From the NCBI RefSeq assembly GCF_900102175.1, contig NZ_FNKN01000001.1, positions 682,001 to 746,000 on the forward strand: a DNA stretch of 64,000 bases, written 5' to 3'. The notes under the pieces are model-generated. The model had not been told where the DNA came from, did no database searches, and was given only the letters and a program-made list of their open reading frames with translations. Of the stretch, positions 18,768 through 27,504 are shown piece by piece. This DNA is from Microbacterium sp. cf332 (GTDB taxonomy: Bacteria; Actinomycetota; Actinomycetes; Actinomycetales; Microbacteriaceae). A program made the position numbers and the translations under genes. Each line of letters begins with the position of its first letter. The stretch's first letter is position 1.

Positions 18768-19175
18768 GTGGATCTCCGCGACATCCCCGGGCCGTTCTAC
18801 CACGGCACCAAGGCCGCGCTGCGCGTGGGCGAGCTCGTGAGACCGGGCTGCCCCTCGAATTACCGCCCGGAGATCACCATGAACCACGTCTACTTCACGG
18901 CGGTGAAGGATGGTGCCGGGCTCGCGGCCGAGATCGCGCCCGTCGATGGTGAGCCGCACGTCTACGTCGTCGAGCCGCTGGGGACCTTCGAGGACGATCC
19001 CAACGTCACGGACAAGAAGTTCCCCGGCAATCCGACACGCTCCTACCGCAGCTCGGCTCCCCTGCGCATTGTCGGAGAGGTCTCGGACTGGACGCGCCTC
19101 TCCGCCGAGGCGCGCGAGACGTGGCGGGCGCGGCTGACGCGGATGTCGGCGGAGCGGGCAGGGATCATCAACTGA
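18768..19175 (+). CDS. arr: Rifamycin ADP-ribosyltransferase
   Basis: A 135-aa enzyme of the Arr family, which inactivates rifampicin by transferring ADP-ribose from NAD+ to its ansa-chain hydroxyl. The protein matches the family almost end to end: GPFYHGTKAALRVGEL, NHVYFTAVKDGAGLAAEIA, YVVEPLGTFEDDPNVTDKKF and PGNPTRSYRS. Length is normal. It starts at a GTG with only a weak ribosome binding site, and no clear promoter was found between it and the glnA terminator. Base composition matches the host and no mobile sequence is adjacent, so it looks like a resident intrinsic gene. Confidence 0.92.
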   Translation: MDLRDIPGPFYHGTKAALRVGELVRPGCPSNYRPEITMNHVYFTAVKDGAGLAAEIAPVDGEPHVYVVEPLGTFEDDPNVTDKKFPGNPTRSYRSSAPLRIVGEVSDWTRLSAEARETWRARLTRMSAERAGIIN

Positions 19176-19181
19176 CGAGCG

Positions 19182-19853
19182 TCACTCCGCGAGGCGCACG
19201 ACCTCGGCGATGACTCGCGGATGCGCGAGGATGCGGAAGTGGCCGCCGGTCTCGAGCCGGACGTTCCGGGCACCGGCGAGTTCGCTGCCACCCGGGATGT
19301 GCGGGTCGAACGTGCCGTAGACCGAGACGATCCGCTCGTTCGGCGCGAGCTCCCGCGACAGGGCCCGGATGCCGGGGTCGTTCGGCGAGAATGCCCGCAA
19401 CGCGGGTGTCAGCATGAGCCGTCCGTAGAACGATCCGGCGAACGGACTCGCGACCGCCACCATGCCGCGGATGCGCCCACCGGCCTCCGTGTCCGCCATG
19501 ACCTGTTTGCCGACCAGCCCGCCCTTGCTGTGCGCGGCGACGACGACGTCGGACAGGCCGTGCTCCCGCAGGTAGGCGGTGACGTGACGCGCCGCACGAG
19601 GCACGGGCCAGCGGTTGCGGCCGAGGGCGGCGATCACGTGCACCGGATGCCCCCGGCCGTGCAGCTCGGTGATCAGCGGCTGAAGGAACCGCCAGGTCTC
19701 GTAGATGCCGGGCAGCACCACGATGGGCACGCCGTCACCCGTGACGAAGTCCTCGGGGTCGGTACGGGAGACGAAGGCACGGACCTGCCAGATCACCGCG
19801 TAGGTGTAGTCGGCGACCCACCATGCGGCCTCCCGGAGCAGGCGCCGGATCAC
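19182..19853 (-). CDS. Alpha/beta hydrolase, lipase-like
   Basis: A 223-aa hydrolase starting at a GTG that overlaps the stop of the upstream hydrolase by four bases (GTGA). The strand before the nucleophile elbow is VVVAAHSKGGLVGKQ, with Ser in HSKGG as probable nucleophile; GGHFRILAHP near the C-terminus supplies the catalytic His. The opening segment VPIVVLPGIYETWRFLQPL resembles the oxyanion region of triacylglycerol lipases. An N-terminal amphipathic region precedes it, but no clear signal peptide. Substrate unknown. Confidence 0.75.
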   Translation of the reverse strand: MIRRLLREAAWWVADYTYAVIWQVRAFVSRTDPEDFVTGDGVPIVVLPGIYETWRFLQPLITELHGRGHPVHVIAALGRNRWPVPRAARHVTAYLREHGLSDVVVAAHSKGGLVGKQVMADTEAGGRIRGMVAVASPFAGSFYGRLMLTPALRAFSPNDPGIRALSRELAPNERIVSVYGTFDPHIPGGSELAGARNVRLETGGHFRILAHPRVIAEVVRLAE

Positions 19854-20671
19854 GACTCCCGCTCCCGCCCCGGTGCCCTCCCGGCGGGGTCGCCGACCGG
19901 GGCCGAGAAGGAGAGGATGCCGCATGCCACGGCCCCCGGGTCGGTGCGCGCCGCGTGGTGCGGCGCCCCCGGCACCACCAGCGGCGCCCGGCGCGACGTC
20001 CGTGCCGCGAGGCGGTCGACCCGGGCCTGCTCGGCCACCAGATCTCGGGATCCCCAGATGATGAGCGATGCCGCTCCGAGGCGGGCCACGCGTTCTTCGA
20101 TCGGATACGCGAGCATGTGTCGCACCTGCGCCAAGAACCACGGGACGCCGGTGCGAAGGTAGTCGGCGATGACGCGCGCGTTGGTCCGGGGCGGCTCGCG
20201 CAGGCCGTCCCGTGCCAGCGCGAGGGCCTGCGCGATGAGGCTGCGCCGATGATCGTCCACGACGGGTCCGATCAGCGCGACAGCGTGCACCGAGGACGGA
20301 TGCCGCAACGCGCACTCGACGGCCCACTGGGCTCCCATCGAGTGCCCGACGAGCACTACGGGCCGCTCGGACAGCTGCCTGAGGAGGACGGCGACGGAAT
20401 CCGCCATCTGCCGCACCGTGAGGTCCCGCCGCGGCGACGGCAGCCCTGCGAACCCCGGAAGGTCGAGGCTGTGGACCCGCGCCGATGCGGCGAGCACCGG
20501 CTGCAGACGACGGAAGGAGCGGTGCGACATCCCCACGCCGTGCAGCAGGACGACGGTGGCGTCGGCATCGTCCGGGCCGGATGACCACACCCGGAACGAC
20601 AGGTCGCCGACGGACGTCCGAACCGGTCGGGGTTCGGCCCGGGGAAGCCCGTGCGGCGTCGTGAGCGTCAC
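19850..20671 (-). CDS. Alpha/beta fold hydrolase
   Basis: A 273-aa protein with the standard hydrolase order: VVLLHGVGMSHRSF (oxyanion region), VVLVGHSMGAQWAVE (nucleophile elbow, Ser in GHSMG), LIIWGSRDLVA (catalytic Asp) and VVPGAPHHAAR (catalytic His). The substrate is unknown. The GTG start lies six bases after a TAGCCT -10 element, consistent with a leaderless mRNA. It is translationally coupled to the lipase-like gene that follows. Confidence 0.78.
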   Translation of the reverse strand: MTLTTPHGLPRAEPRPVRTSVGDLSFRVWSSGPDDADATVVLLHGVGMSHRSFRRLQPVLAASARVHSLDLPGFAGLPSPRRDLTVRQMADSVAVLLRQLSERPVVLVGHSMGAQWAVECALRHPSSVHAVALIGPVVDDHRRSLIAQALALARDGLREPPRTNARVIADYLRTGVPWFLAQVRHMLAYPIEERVARLGAASLIIWGSRDLVAEQARVDRLAARTSRRAPLVVPGAPHHAARTDPGAVACGILSFSAPVGDPAGRAPGRERES

Positions 20672-20677
20672 GGCCTC

Positions 20678-20683
20678 AGGCTA
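20678..20683 (-). promoter_or_regulatory. -10 element of the hydrolase pair, leaderless type
   Basis: TAGCCT on the minus strand ends six bases before the GTG at 20671. Confidence 0.55.
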
Positions 20684-20767
20684 TGACCCCGCTGCGGCGG
20701 AGATAGGCGACTTGACTTCGCGTCGACCGTCGTGACGGCATCCCCGGCGCGACCCCGTGACGCGGGA

Positions 20768-21670
20768 TCAGTGCGCTCCGGCCTCGTCGGCGTGCTGCGG
20801 ATCGCCGTTCCGCAGACGCCGGATCACCGTCAGGACGCCGACGATGACGAGCCCCGCAAGCAGTCCCGCCACCGCGGAGACGGCGGTCTCCCCGATCCAC
20901 GCGACGACTCCCCCAGCGGGCTCGAGCGCATGCTCGATGCCGTGCAGCAGGTCGAGGGTGAAGGCCACGCCGACCTCCCCGAGGTTCGCGAGCACGAGGT
21001 GACCGCCGACCCACAGCATCGCGACCGTGCCGACGACACTGATGACGCGGAACACCGCAGGCATCGACCGGACGATGCGGGTGCCGGTGTGGCGAACCCG
21101 CGAGGACGGGCTCTTCGCCATCCGCAGCCCGATGTCGTCGATCTTGACGAGCAGGGCGACGGCGCCGTAGACGACGCCCGTCATCAGCAGCGCGATGACC
21201 GCGAGCACGGCGAGCGTCTGCCAGATGCCCATACCGTCGTCGAGGTTCGACAGGGAGATGAGCATGATCTCGGCCGACAGGATGAGATCCGTGCGCACGG
21301 CCCCCAGCACGAGCTTCTTCTCGTCGCGCGGCCCGTCGTCACCGGCTCCGTGGTGCACGCCGAACCACTCGAGCACCTTCTCCGCGCCCTCGTAGCAGAG
21401 GAACAACCCGCCGAGGATCAGGAGGAAGGGCAGGACGACGGGCGCGAACGCGGTCAGCAGCAGGGCGACCGGGATGATGATCAGGAACTTGTTGGCGATC
21501 GAGCCCAGCGCGATCTTCGCCACGACGGGCAGCTCGCGCGCGGGAGTGATGCCCTGAACGTACTGCGGGGTGACCGCCGCGTCGTCGATGACGACGCCCG
21601 CGGACTTCGCGGATGCGCGCAGCGCCGCGCTCAGGATGTCGTCGACGACAGCCAGCAGACCAACCGACAT
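20768..21670 (-). CDS. DUF808 family membrane protein
   Basis: A 300-aa inner membrane protein starting MSVGLLAVVDDILS, with several hydrophobic segments, among them FLIIIPVALLLTAFAPVVLP and the C-terminal LAGLVIVGVLTVI. The DUF808 pattern SKSAGVVIDDAAVTPQYV and GGLFLCYEGAEK is clear. Function unknown; the E. coli relative is YedI. It starts nine bases after the glnE stop codon and has an AAGGGG ribosome binding site, so it is probably the last gene of the glnA2-glnE unit, though no functional link to nitrogen metabolism is evident. Confidence 0.82.
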   Translation of the reverse strand: MSVGLLAVVDDILSAALRASAKSAGVVIDDAAVTPQYVQGITPARELPVVAKIALGSIANKFLIIIPVALLLTAFAPVVLPFLLILGGLFLCYEGAEKVLEWFGVHHGAGDDGPRDEKKLVLGAVRTDLILSAEIMLISLSNLDDGMGIWQTLAVLAVIALLMTGVVYGAVALLVKIDDIGLRMAKSPSSRVRHTGTRIVRSMPAVFRVISVVGTVAMLWVGGHLVLANLGEVGVAFTLDLLHGIEHALEPAGGVVAWIGETAVSAVAGLLAGLVIVGVLTVIRRLRNGDPQHADEAGAH

Positions 21671-21678
21671 GTTTCCCC

Positions 21679-24669
21679 TTAGCCGTAGAAGAGCTTCTCG
21701 AACACGCGTCGGGCTTGGCGCGCGGCGCGCATCCAATCCTCCTCCACGGCGGTCGCGGAACGTGCCGGATAGCCCAGCAGACGACCGATCCCGTCGAGGC
21801 GCCCGCGATCGGTCGGCAGGACGTCGCTCGTCTGGCCCGACAGCAGCGTGTTGGCCGAGCGCAGCCGGCTGGCCAGCCGCCAGGCCGCGGCGAGCTTGTC
21901 GGCTGCCTCCCCCGGGATGAGCTCGGCCGAGACCGCCGCCTGCAGCGCTCCGACGGTCGAGGTGGTCCGCAGGCCCGGCACCCGGTGGCCGTGCTCGAGC
22001 TGCACGAGCTGGACGAGCCACTCGACGTCGCTGAGCCCGCCGGGGCCGAGCTTGAGGTGACGCGATCGATCTTGTCCCTGCGGCAGCCGCTCGTTCTCGA
22101 CGCGCGCCTTGATGCGGCGGATCTCGCGCAGACCCTGCGGGTCGGCCGTGACGGGGTACCGCAGGTCGTCGGCGAGCGCGAGAAACCGCGTGATGAGCGA
22201 CACGCTCCCGGCGACGCCGCGGGCCCGCAGGAGCGCTTGCGCCTCCCAGGAGAGCGACCAGCGGCGGTAGTACTCGGCGTACGAGTCGAGCGAGCGCACG
22301 AGGGGGCCGTTCCGTCCCTCGGGGCGCAGCCCGGCATCGAGCTCGAGCGGCAGTCGGTGGTCTTCGGAGTACCGCCGGATCCCCTGCACGAGAGCGAGCG
22401 CGAGCTCTTGGGCCCGCTGCGCGGGAACGCCGTTGGCGTCGTAGACGTAGATGATGTCGGCGTCCGAGCCGAAGCCGAGCTCGGCGCCGCCGAAGCGGCC
22501 CATCGCGATGACCGAGAAATCGAGACGCTCGTCCTCGGGCGGGACGATCTCGCGACGGACCGCGCGCAGCGTCGCCTGGATGGTCACCTCGGTGATGGTC
22601 GTCAGCCCCTCGGCGAGCTGTTCGATCGACAGCTCCCCCACCACCGCCGCCATCGCCAGGCGCAGGAGCTCGCGTCGGCGCAGCGCGCGCACCGCCGACA
22701 TGGCGTCGTCGATCGACGCGTGGCGGGTCTGGATCGCCCGCGCCTCCTCCTGGAGGACGATGCCGGGCCGGGGTCGCAGCTGATCGTCGGAGTCGAGCCA
22801 GGCGATGGACTCGGGGATCCACTCCATCAGCTCGCCGACGTATCGCGAACCCGAGAGCAGCCGGGTCAGGCTCTCGGCCGCTCCCGACGAGTCGCGGAGC
22901 ATCCGGAGGAACCAGGGCGTGTTCCCGAGTCTCTCGCTGACGCGCCGGAAGGCGAGCAGCCCGTAGTCGGGATCGACGCCGTCGGCGAACCAGCGGATCA
23001 TGACGGGCATCAGGTGTCGCTGGATGACCGCCTTGCGGCTGAGCCCGCTCGTCAGCGCCCCCATGTGGCGCAGCGCGCCCGCGGGGTCGCGGAACCCGAT
23101 GGCGGCCAGGCGCGCCTTCGCCTGCTCCGGCGAGAGGGTGTGCTCATCGGCCGGGAGCGCGGCGACCGCCGACAGCAGCGGCCGGTAGAAGAGCCGTACG
23201 TGGATCTCGCGCACCTCGCGCTTGATCTCCTCCCACGCCGCGACGACGCGGTCGCCGCCGTCGCCGACACGGGACGATCGAGCGAGGGTGCGCAGCGAGG
23301 CGCCGTCCTCGGGCATGAGGTGGGTGCGCCGCAGCTCGCGCAGCTGCAGACGGTGCTCCATGACGCGCAGCCGCCGGTAGTCCAGCGCGAAGCGCGCGGC
23401 ATCCTCCCGGCCGATGTACCCCTCGGACACGAGCGCGTCGAGGGCGTCGAGCGTGGACCGCTCCCGGATGCGCTCGTCCGACGCCCCGTGCACGAGTTGC
23501 AGCAGCTGCACGGTGAACTCGATGTCGCGGATGCCACCCGGCCCCAGCTTGAGCTGGCGGGCGACCTCGCCCGACGGGATGTGGTCGGTCACGCGCTCGC
23601 GCATCCGCTGCACGCTCTCGACGAAGTTGTCGCGCGCCGAGCTCGCCCACACCTTCGGCTGCACCGCCTCGACGTACTGCTCGCCGAGCTCGACGTCGCC
23701 CGCCAGCGGCCGGGCCTTCAGCAGAGCCTGGAACTCCCAGCTCTTCGCCCACCGGTCGTAGTAGGCGATGTGCGATTCGAGCGTGCGGACGAGGGCACCC
23801 TGCTTCCCCTCGGGACGCAGGTTCGGATCGACCTCCCAGAGGGGGGGCTCGATCTCGACCTCGGAGATGCCGCGCATCGTCTGGATCGCGAGTCGCGTCG
23901 CGATCTCGATCGCGCGGGCCTCCGGCGCAGCGGCGTCGTCGGCCGTCCCGCCGACGAAGATGACGTCGACGTCGCTCACGTAGTTGAGCTCGCGCGCCCC
24001 GGACTTGCCCATGCCGATGATGGCGAGCCGGGTCGCGGCGACCGCCTCGCGGTCGAAACGCCCGGCGCCGGGCACCCCGGCCACGAGCCGGCTGCGCGCG
24101 ACTGCGAGCGAGGCCTCGAGGGCGGCTCCCGCGGCGTCGGCGAGGGCGGCCGCGACGGCGTGGAGCACGAGCGTCGGATCGGACGACGAGAGGTCGAACC
24201 GCGCGATCCGCGCCAGCATGCGGCGGTACCGGACCCGAAGCGCGACCCAGGCCTCGTCGCCCGATCCGGTGGCGAAGCCGTCACGCGCGCCGACCGCCTC
24301 GAGCATCGACGTGGCGAGCTCGTCGCGGGTCGGGAGCCCGTCGCCCTCCGACGCGAGGTCGGCCAGTTCCGCCGGGTGGCGGAGGTAGAAGTCGGCGAGC
24401 CCCGTCGAGGCGCCGAGGACCGTCCACACCGCTTCCGGCCGACGGCGCAGGGCGTCACCGACGACGGATGCATCCCGGCGGGCGATGCGCAACAGTGCGG
24501 CGACCGCGCCGTCGGGGTCGGCAGCGACCTCGGCCGCACCCACCAGCTCGTCGCGGTCGACACCCGTCAGCTCCGCGAGCTCGACGAGGTCGGCATCCGC
24601 CCGCCCGAGATCGTCGAACCCCGCTCGCGCCAGCCCCGTCAGTCCGGTCGAACGAAGTGACCGGGTCAT
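21679..24669 (-). CDS. glnE: Glutamine-synthetase adenylyltransferase / deadenylylase
   Basis: A 996-aa bifunctional nucleotidyltransferase that adds AMP to and removes it from a tyrosine of glutamine synthetase. The two nucleotidyltransferase domains are seen in their usual order: an N-terminal one with LNYVSDVDVIFVGG and a C-terminal one with ELGFGSDADIIYVYDANG. Each is followed by a GGIRDIEF or GGLSDVEW block (LKLGPGGIRDIEF, LKLGPGGLSDVEW). The gene starts four bases after the glnA2 stop and both run with DUF808, indicating one transcript. Its target Tyr motif is present in the nearby glnA. Confidence 0.95.
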   Translation of the reverse strand: MTRSLRSTGLTGLARAGFDDLGRADADLVELAELTGVDRDELVGAAEVAADPDGAVAALLRIARRDASVVGDALRRRPEAVWTVLGASTGLADFYLRHPAELADLASEGDGLPTRDELATSMLEAVGARDGFATGSGDEAWVALRVRYRRMLARIARFDLSSSDPTLVLHAVAAALADAAGAALEASLAVARSRLVAGVPGAGRFDREAVAATRLAIIGMGKSGARELNYVSDVDVIFVGGTADDAAAPEARAIEIATRLAIQTMRGISEVEIEPPLWEVDPNLRPEGKQGALVRTLESHIAYYDRWAKSWEFQALLKARPLAGDVELGEQYVEAVQPKVWASSARDNFVESVQRMRERVTDHIPSGEVARQLKLGPGGIRDIEFTVQLLQLVHGASDERIRERSTLDALDALVSEGYIGREDAARFALDYRRLRVMEHRLQLRELRRTHLMPEDGASLRTLARSSRVGDGGDRVVAAWEEIKREVREIHVRLFYRPLLSAVAALPADEHTLSPEQAKARLAAIGFRDPAGALRHMGALTSGLSRKAVIQRHLMPVMIRWFADGVDPDYGLLAFRRVSERLGNTPWFLRMLRDSSGAAESLTRLLSGSRYVGELMEWIPESIAWLDSDDQLRPRPGIVLQEEARAIQTRHASIDDAMSAVRALRRRELLRLAMAAVVGELSIEQLAEGLTTITEVTIQATLRAVRREIVPPEDERLDFSVIAMGRFGGAELGFGSDADIIYVYDANGVPAQRAQELALALVQGIRRYSEDHRLPLELDAGLRPEGRNGPLVRSLDSYAEYYRRWSLSWEAQALLRARGVAGSVSLITRFLALADDLRYPVTADPQGLREIRRIKARVENERLPQGQDRSRHLKLGPGGLSDVEWLVQLVQLEHGHRVPGLRTTSTVGALQAAVSAELIPGEAADKLAAAWRLASRLRSANTLLSGQTSDVLPTDRGRLDGIGRLLGYPARSATAVEEDWMRAARQARRVFEKLFYG

Positions 24670-24673
24670 GGCG

Positions 24674-26011
24674 TCAGAGCATCTCCAGGTTGCTCTTGAG
24701 CTCGAACGGCGTCACCTGGGCGCGGTAGTTCTGCCACTCGCGACGCTTGTTGAGCAGGACGTAGTTGAAGACCTGCTCGCCCAGGGTCTCGGCGACGAGC
24801 TCGGACTCCTCCATGTACTCGAGGGCGTGGTCGAGGCTCGCGGGCAGCGGCGCGTAGCCGAGGGCGCGACGCTCGGAGTCCGTCAGCGACCAGACGTTGT
24901 CCTCGGCCTCGGCGGGCAGCTCGTATCCCTCCTCGATGCCCTTGAGCCCGGCAGCGAGCAGCAGCGCGTACGCGAGGTACGGGTTGGCCGCCGAGTCGAG
25001 GGCGCGGTACTCGACGCGCGACGACTGGCTCTTGTTGGGCTTGTACATCGGCACGCGCACGAGGGCCGAGCGGTTGTTGTGGCCCCAGGTGATAAAGCTC
25101 GGGGCCTCGTCGCCGCCCCACAGCCGCTTGTACGAGTTGACGAACTGGTTCGTCACGGCCGAGATCTCGTTCGCGTGGCGCAGGAGGCCGGCGATGAAGT
25201 GCCGGCCGGTCTGCGACAGCTGGTACTGGCCGCCCTCCTCGTAGAACGCGTTCACGTCGCCCTCGAAGAGCGACATGTGCGTGTGCATGCCGCTTCCCGG
25301 GTGGCCGCTGAGGGGCTTCGGCATGAAGGTCGCGTACACGCCCTGCTCGATCGCCACCTCCTTGATGACCGTGCGGAAGGTCATGATGTTGTCGGCTGTG
25401 GCGAGGGCGTCCGCGTAGCGCAGGTCGATCTCGTTCTGGCCGGGACCGCCCTCGTGGTGGCTGTACTCGACGGAGATGCCCAGGTCTTCGAGCATCCGCA
25501 CCGAGCGACGTCGGAAGTCGTGCGCCGTGCCGCCGGGGACGTTGTCGAAGTAGCCGGCCGAGTCGACCGGCTCGGGCCCGTCGGGCCCGTAGGACGACGA
25601 CTTCAGCAGGTAGAACTCGATCTCAGGGTGCGTGTAGAAGGTGAAGCCCGCGTCGGCCGCCTTCGCGAGCGTGCGCTTGAGGACGTGGCGCGGATCGGCG
25701 ACCGCGGGCTGACCGTCGGGCGTCGTGATGTCGCAGAACATCCGGGCGGTCGGGTCGATCTCACCGCGCCAGGGCAGCAGCTGGAACGTCGACGGATCGG
25801 GATGGGCCAGCAGGTCGGACTCGTAGCTGCGGGTCAGCCCTTCGATGGCCGAGCCGTCGAAGCCGAGCCCCTCGGCGAACGCCCCCTCGACCTCGGCCGG
25901 CGCGATGGCCACCGATTTGAGGGTTCCGATCACATCGGTGAACCAGAGCCGGACGAACTTGACGCCCCGCTCCTCGATCGTTCGCAGTACGAAGTCCCGC
26001 TGCTTGTCCAT
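24674..26011 (-). CDS. glnA2: Glutamine synthetase family protein, second copy
   Basis: A 445-aa type I glutamine synthetase. Catalytic blocks are FYTHPEIEFYLLKS, HHEGGPGQNEIDLRY, GHPGSGMHTHMSLFEG and HNNRSALVRVP. It is shorter than glnA, lacking part of the insertion typical of the beta subtype, and no GlnR-type operator was seen in the short upstream region. Actinobacterial GlnA2 proteins can be accessory glutamine synthetases or gamma-glutamyl ligases, so the true substrate is uncertain. It precedes glnE by four bases. Confidence 0.9.
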   Translation of the reverse strand: MDKQRDFVLRTIEERGVKFVRLWFTDVIGTLKSVAIAPAEVEGAFAEGLGFDGSAIEGLTRSYESDLLAHPDPSTFQLLPWRGEIDPTARMFCDITTPDGQPAVADPRHVLKRTLAKAADAGFTFYTHPEIEFYLLKSSSYGPDGPEPVDSAGYFDNVPGGTAHDFRRRSVRMLEDLGISVEYSHHEGGPGQNEIDLRYADALATADNIMTFRTVIKEVAIEQGVYATFMPKPLSGHPGSGMHTHMSLFEGDVNAFYEEGGQYQLSQTGRHFIAGLLRHANEISAVTNQFVNSYKRLWGGDEAPSFITWGHNNRSALVRVPMYKPNKSQSSRVEYRALDSAANPYLAYALLLAAGLKGIEEGYELPAEAEDNVWSLTDSERRALGYAPLPASLDHALEYMEESELVAETLGEQVFNYVLLNKRREWQNYRAQVTPFELKSNLEML

Positions 26012-26043
26012 CGCGTCCTCTCCGAGACAGGGTCGGTTCCAGA

Positions 26044-26265
26044 CTACTGGCGGCGAGCGTCCTCCGACGGCGGCGTGCCCCAGTCGTCCTCCTGGGCTTC
26101 GTCCTCGCGCCAGGCCTGCGCGCGATCCGCCATGAGCTGCGGAGCCCGCGCCGCCTCGTCGGCGGAGCGGAACGGGCCGGCTCGGTCGGCCCCCGGGGAC
26201 TGCTTGCCGTGCTCCACCTCGTGCGTCACGAGGTTGTACCAGAACTCGCCGTCGGCATCGGGCAT
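26044..26265 (-). CDS. Small SPOR-like protein
   Basis: A 73-aa soluble protein starting MPDADGEFWYNLVTHEVEHG. The order FWYNLVTHEVEHGKQS, GPFRSADEAARAP and a charged tail matches small actinobacterial proteins annotated as SPOR-domain proteins; the match is by recall. It has an AGGAGC ribosome binding site and ends 33 bases before the glnA2 start, so co-transcription is possible. Function unknown. Confidence 0.65.
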   Translation of the reverse strand: MPDADGEFWYNLVTHEVEHGKQSPGADRAGPFRSADEAARAPQLMADRAQAWREDEAQEDDWGTPPSEDARRQ

Positions 26266-26331
26266 GATCGCTCCTGACTTGCGCCTGCGCCGGCGCTCAG
26301 CCCGAGCCTAATCGGCGGGGCGGACGGTCGA

Positions 26332-26337
26332 TAGGCT
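26332..26337 (+). promoter_or_regulatory. -10 element of ppgK, leaderless type
   Basis: TAGGCT ends seven bases before the ATG at 26345. Confidence 0.6.
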
Positions 26338-26344
26338 GGGTCGC

Positions 26345-27169
26345 ATGAGTGCGAGTGCGACGCGGGCCGTCGGGGTGGACATCGGGGGAACCGGGATCAA
26401 GGGAGCCGTCGTCGACCTGTCGACGGGCGACCTGCTGACCGACCGCATCAAGGTCGCGACGCCGAAGGGCGCCGTACCCGAAGACGTGCTGGACGCCGTC
26501 AAGGTCGTGCTCGACCGGCTCGAGGTGACCGACGCGGGCGACGTGCCGCTGGGAGTCGCGTTCCCCGCGATCGTCAAGAACGGACGCACGCTCTCAGCCG
26601 CGAACGTCGCCGACACCTGGATCGACTTCGAGGCGGAGCGCTTCTTCGAGAAGGGCCTCGGGCGTCAGATCCATTTCGCCAACGACGCGGACGTCGCCGG
26701 TGTCGCCGAGCTGCGCTACGGCGCCGCTCGCGACCGCGACGGCCTGGTGATCCTGACGACGCTCGGCACCGGCATCGGCTCGGCCATGATCTACAACGGC
26801 GTGCTCATCCCGAACTCCGAGCTCGGTCACGTCCACCGCGCCAAGCACGGCAAGGATGCCGAGGCGTGGGCCGCGTACTCGGCGATGGAGCGCGACGAGC
26901 TCGACTGGGCCGAGTGGGCCGAGCGGCTGCAGTGGTACTACAGCCACATCGAGTTCCTCTTCTCCCCCGACCTGTTCGTGGTGGGGGGCGGCGTCTCGAA
27001 GCACGCCGACAAGTTCCTGCCCCTGCTCGACCTGAAGACGCCCATCGTGCCCGCCGTCCACCGCAACAACGCCGGCATCATCGGCGCGGCCGCGCTCGCG
27101 CTCGCGGGCGAACGTCCCGGTGTCCTGGACGAGACCACGGAGGACCTCGCCGGCACCACGGCGCACTGA
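26345..27169 (+). CDS. ppgK: Polyphosphate glucokinase (ROK family)
   Basis: A 274-aa kinase that phosphorylates glucose with polyphosphate (or ATP). The ATP/phosphate loop is VGVDIGGTGIKGAVVD; other family blocks are FANDADVAGVAELRYG, LTTLGTGIGSAMIYNG and the polyphosphate-glucokinase-typical NSELGHVHRAKHGKDAE. Length is normal. It has a leaderless-type promoter and ends in a hairpin that overlaps its stop codon. It is the last host gene before the genomic island. Confidence 0.93.
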   Translation: MSASATRAVGVDIGGTGIKGAVVDLSTGDLLTDRIKVATPKGAVPEDVLDAVKVVLDRLEVTDAGDVPLGVAFPAIVKNGRTLSAANVADTWIDFEAERFFEKGLGRQIHFANDADVAGVAELRYGAARDRDGLVILTTLGTGIGSAMIYNGVLIPNSELGHVHRAKHGKDAEAWAAYSAMERDELDWAEWAERLQWYYSHIEFLFSPDLFVVGGGVSKHADKFLPLLDLKTPIVPAVHRNNAGIIGAAALALAGERPGVLDETTEDLAGTTAH

Positions 27170-27192
27170 CGGCGCGTCGGTCGAGCGCCGTC
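27168..27192. terminator. Hairpin between ppgK and the island
   Basis: Perfect 8-bp stem (27168-27175 with 27185-27192), 9-base loop. It includes the last two bases of the ppgK stop codon. Confidence 0.5.
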
Positions 27193-27201
27193 GGATATGG
27201 G

Positions 27202-27234
27202 GGCGAATGGGCCGGCCTGTACGCCGGGTTCTGT
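27202..27234 (-). repeat. Left attachment site: displaced copy of the rnpB 3' end
   Basis: Thirty-three bases identical to 33997-34029. On the minus strand this is the RNase P RNA 3' end, including ACAGAACCCGGCGTACAGG. Sequence identity stops abruptly on both sides (G versus A before it, G versus C after it), as expected for a site-specific recombination core. Confidence 0.85.
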
Positions 27235-27336
27235 GGCGCAACATGTAGGCCCTGTATGGCTTTTGCGACTGAGTAATGTTCTTCCCGGTCAGCGGCCAGG
27301 ATCTGACGATGGGGGTACCAGTGTGCTGACGGCGTC

Positions 27337-27364
27337 TGCGGGCACTTCTGCGGACTCTTTGCGG
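27337..27364 (+). repeat. Three short spaced TGCGG repeats inside the left end
   Basis: TGCGG at 27337, 27349 and 27360, two of them continuing as TGCGGACT, spaced 11-12 bases apart. They could be arm-type sites for the lost integrase; the motif is short and may be chance. The remaining sequence from 27235 to 27504 shows no convincing gene. Confidence 0.3.
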
Positions 27365-27504
27365 ACTGCGTTGCCGCCAGGAACCGCCAAGATGAGACCC
27401 CCGCCGGCAGATCACTTAGGCCCTGCTTTCGGATTGCGTGCCGGCCGGCCTCGCCGCAGCATCTAGTTCGCCCGAGGGAGGGGGTTTCCGCGCTCCATCC
27501 CTTG

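Noticed and set aside
21613-24660. A plus-strand open frame of about 1000 codons
   Set aside because: Antisense shadow of glnE; no recognisable domain, whereas glnE shows both nucleotidyltransferase motifs.
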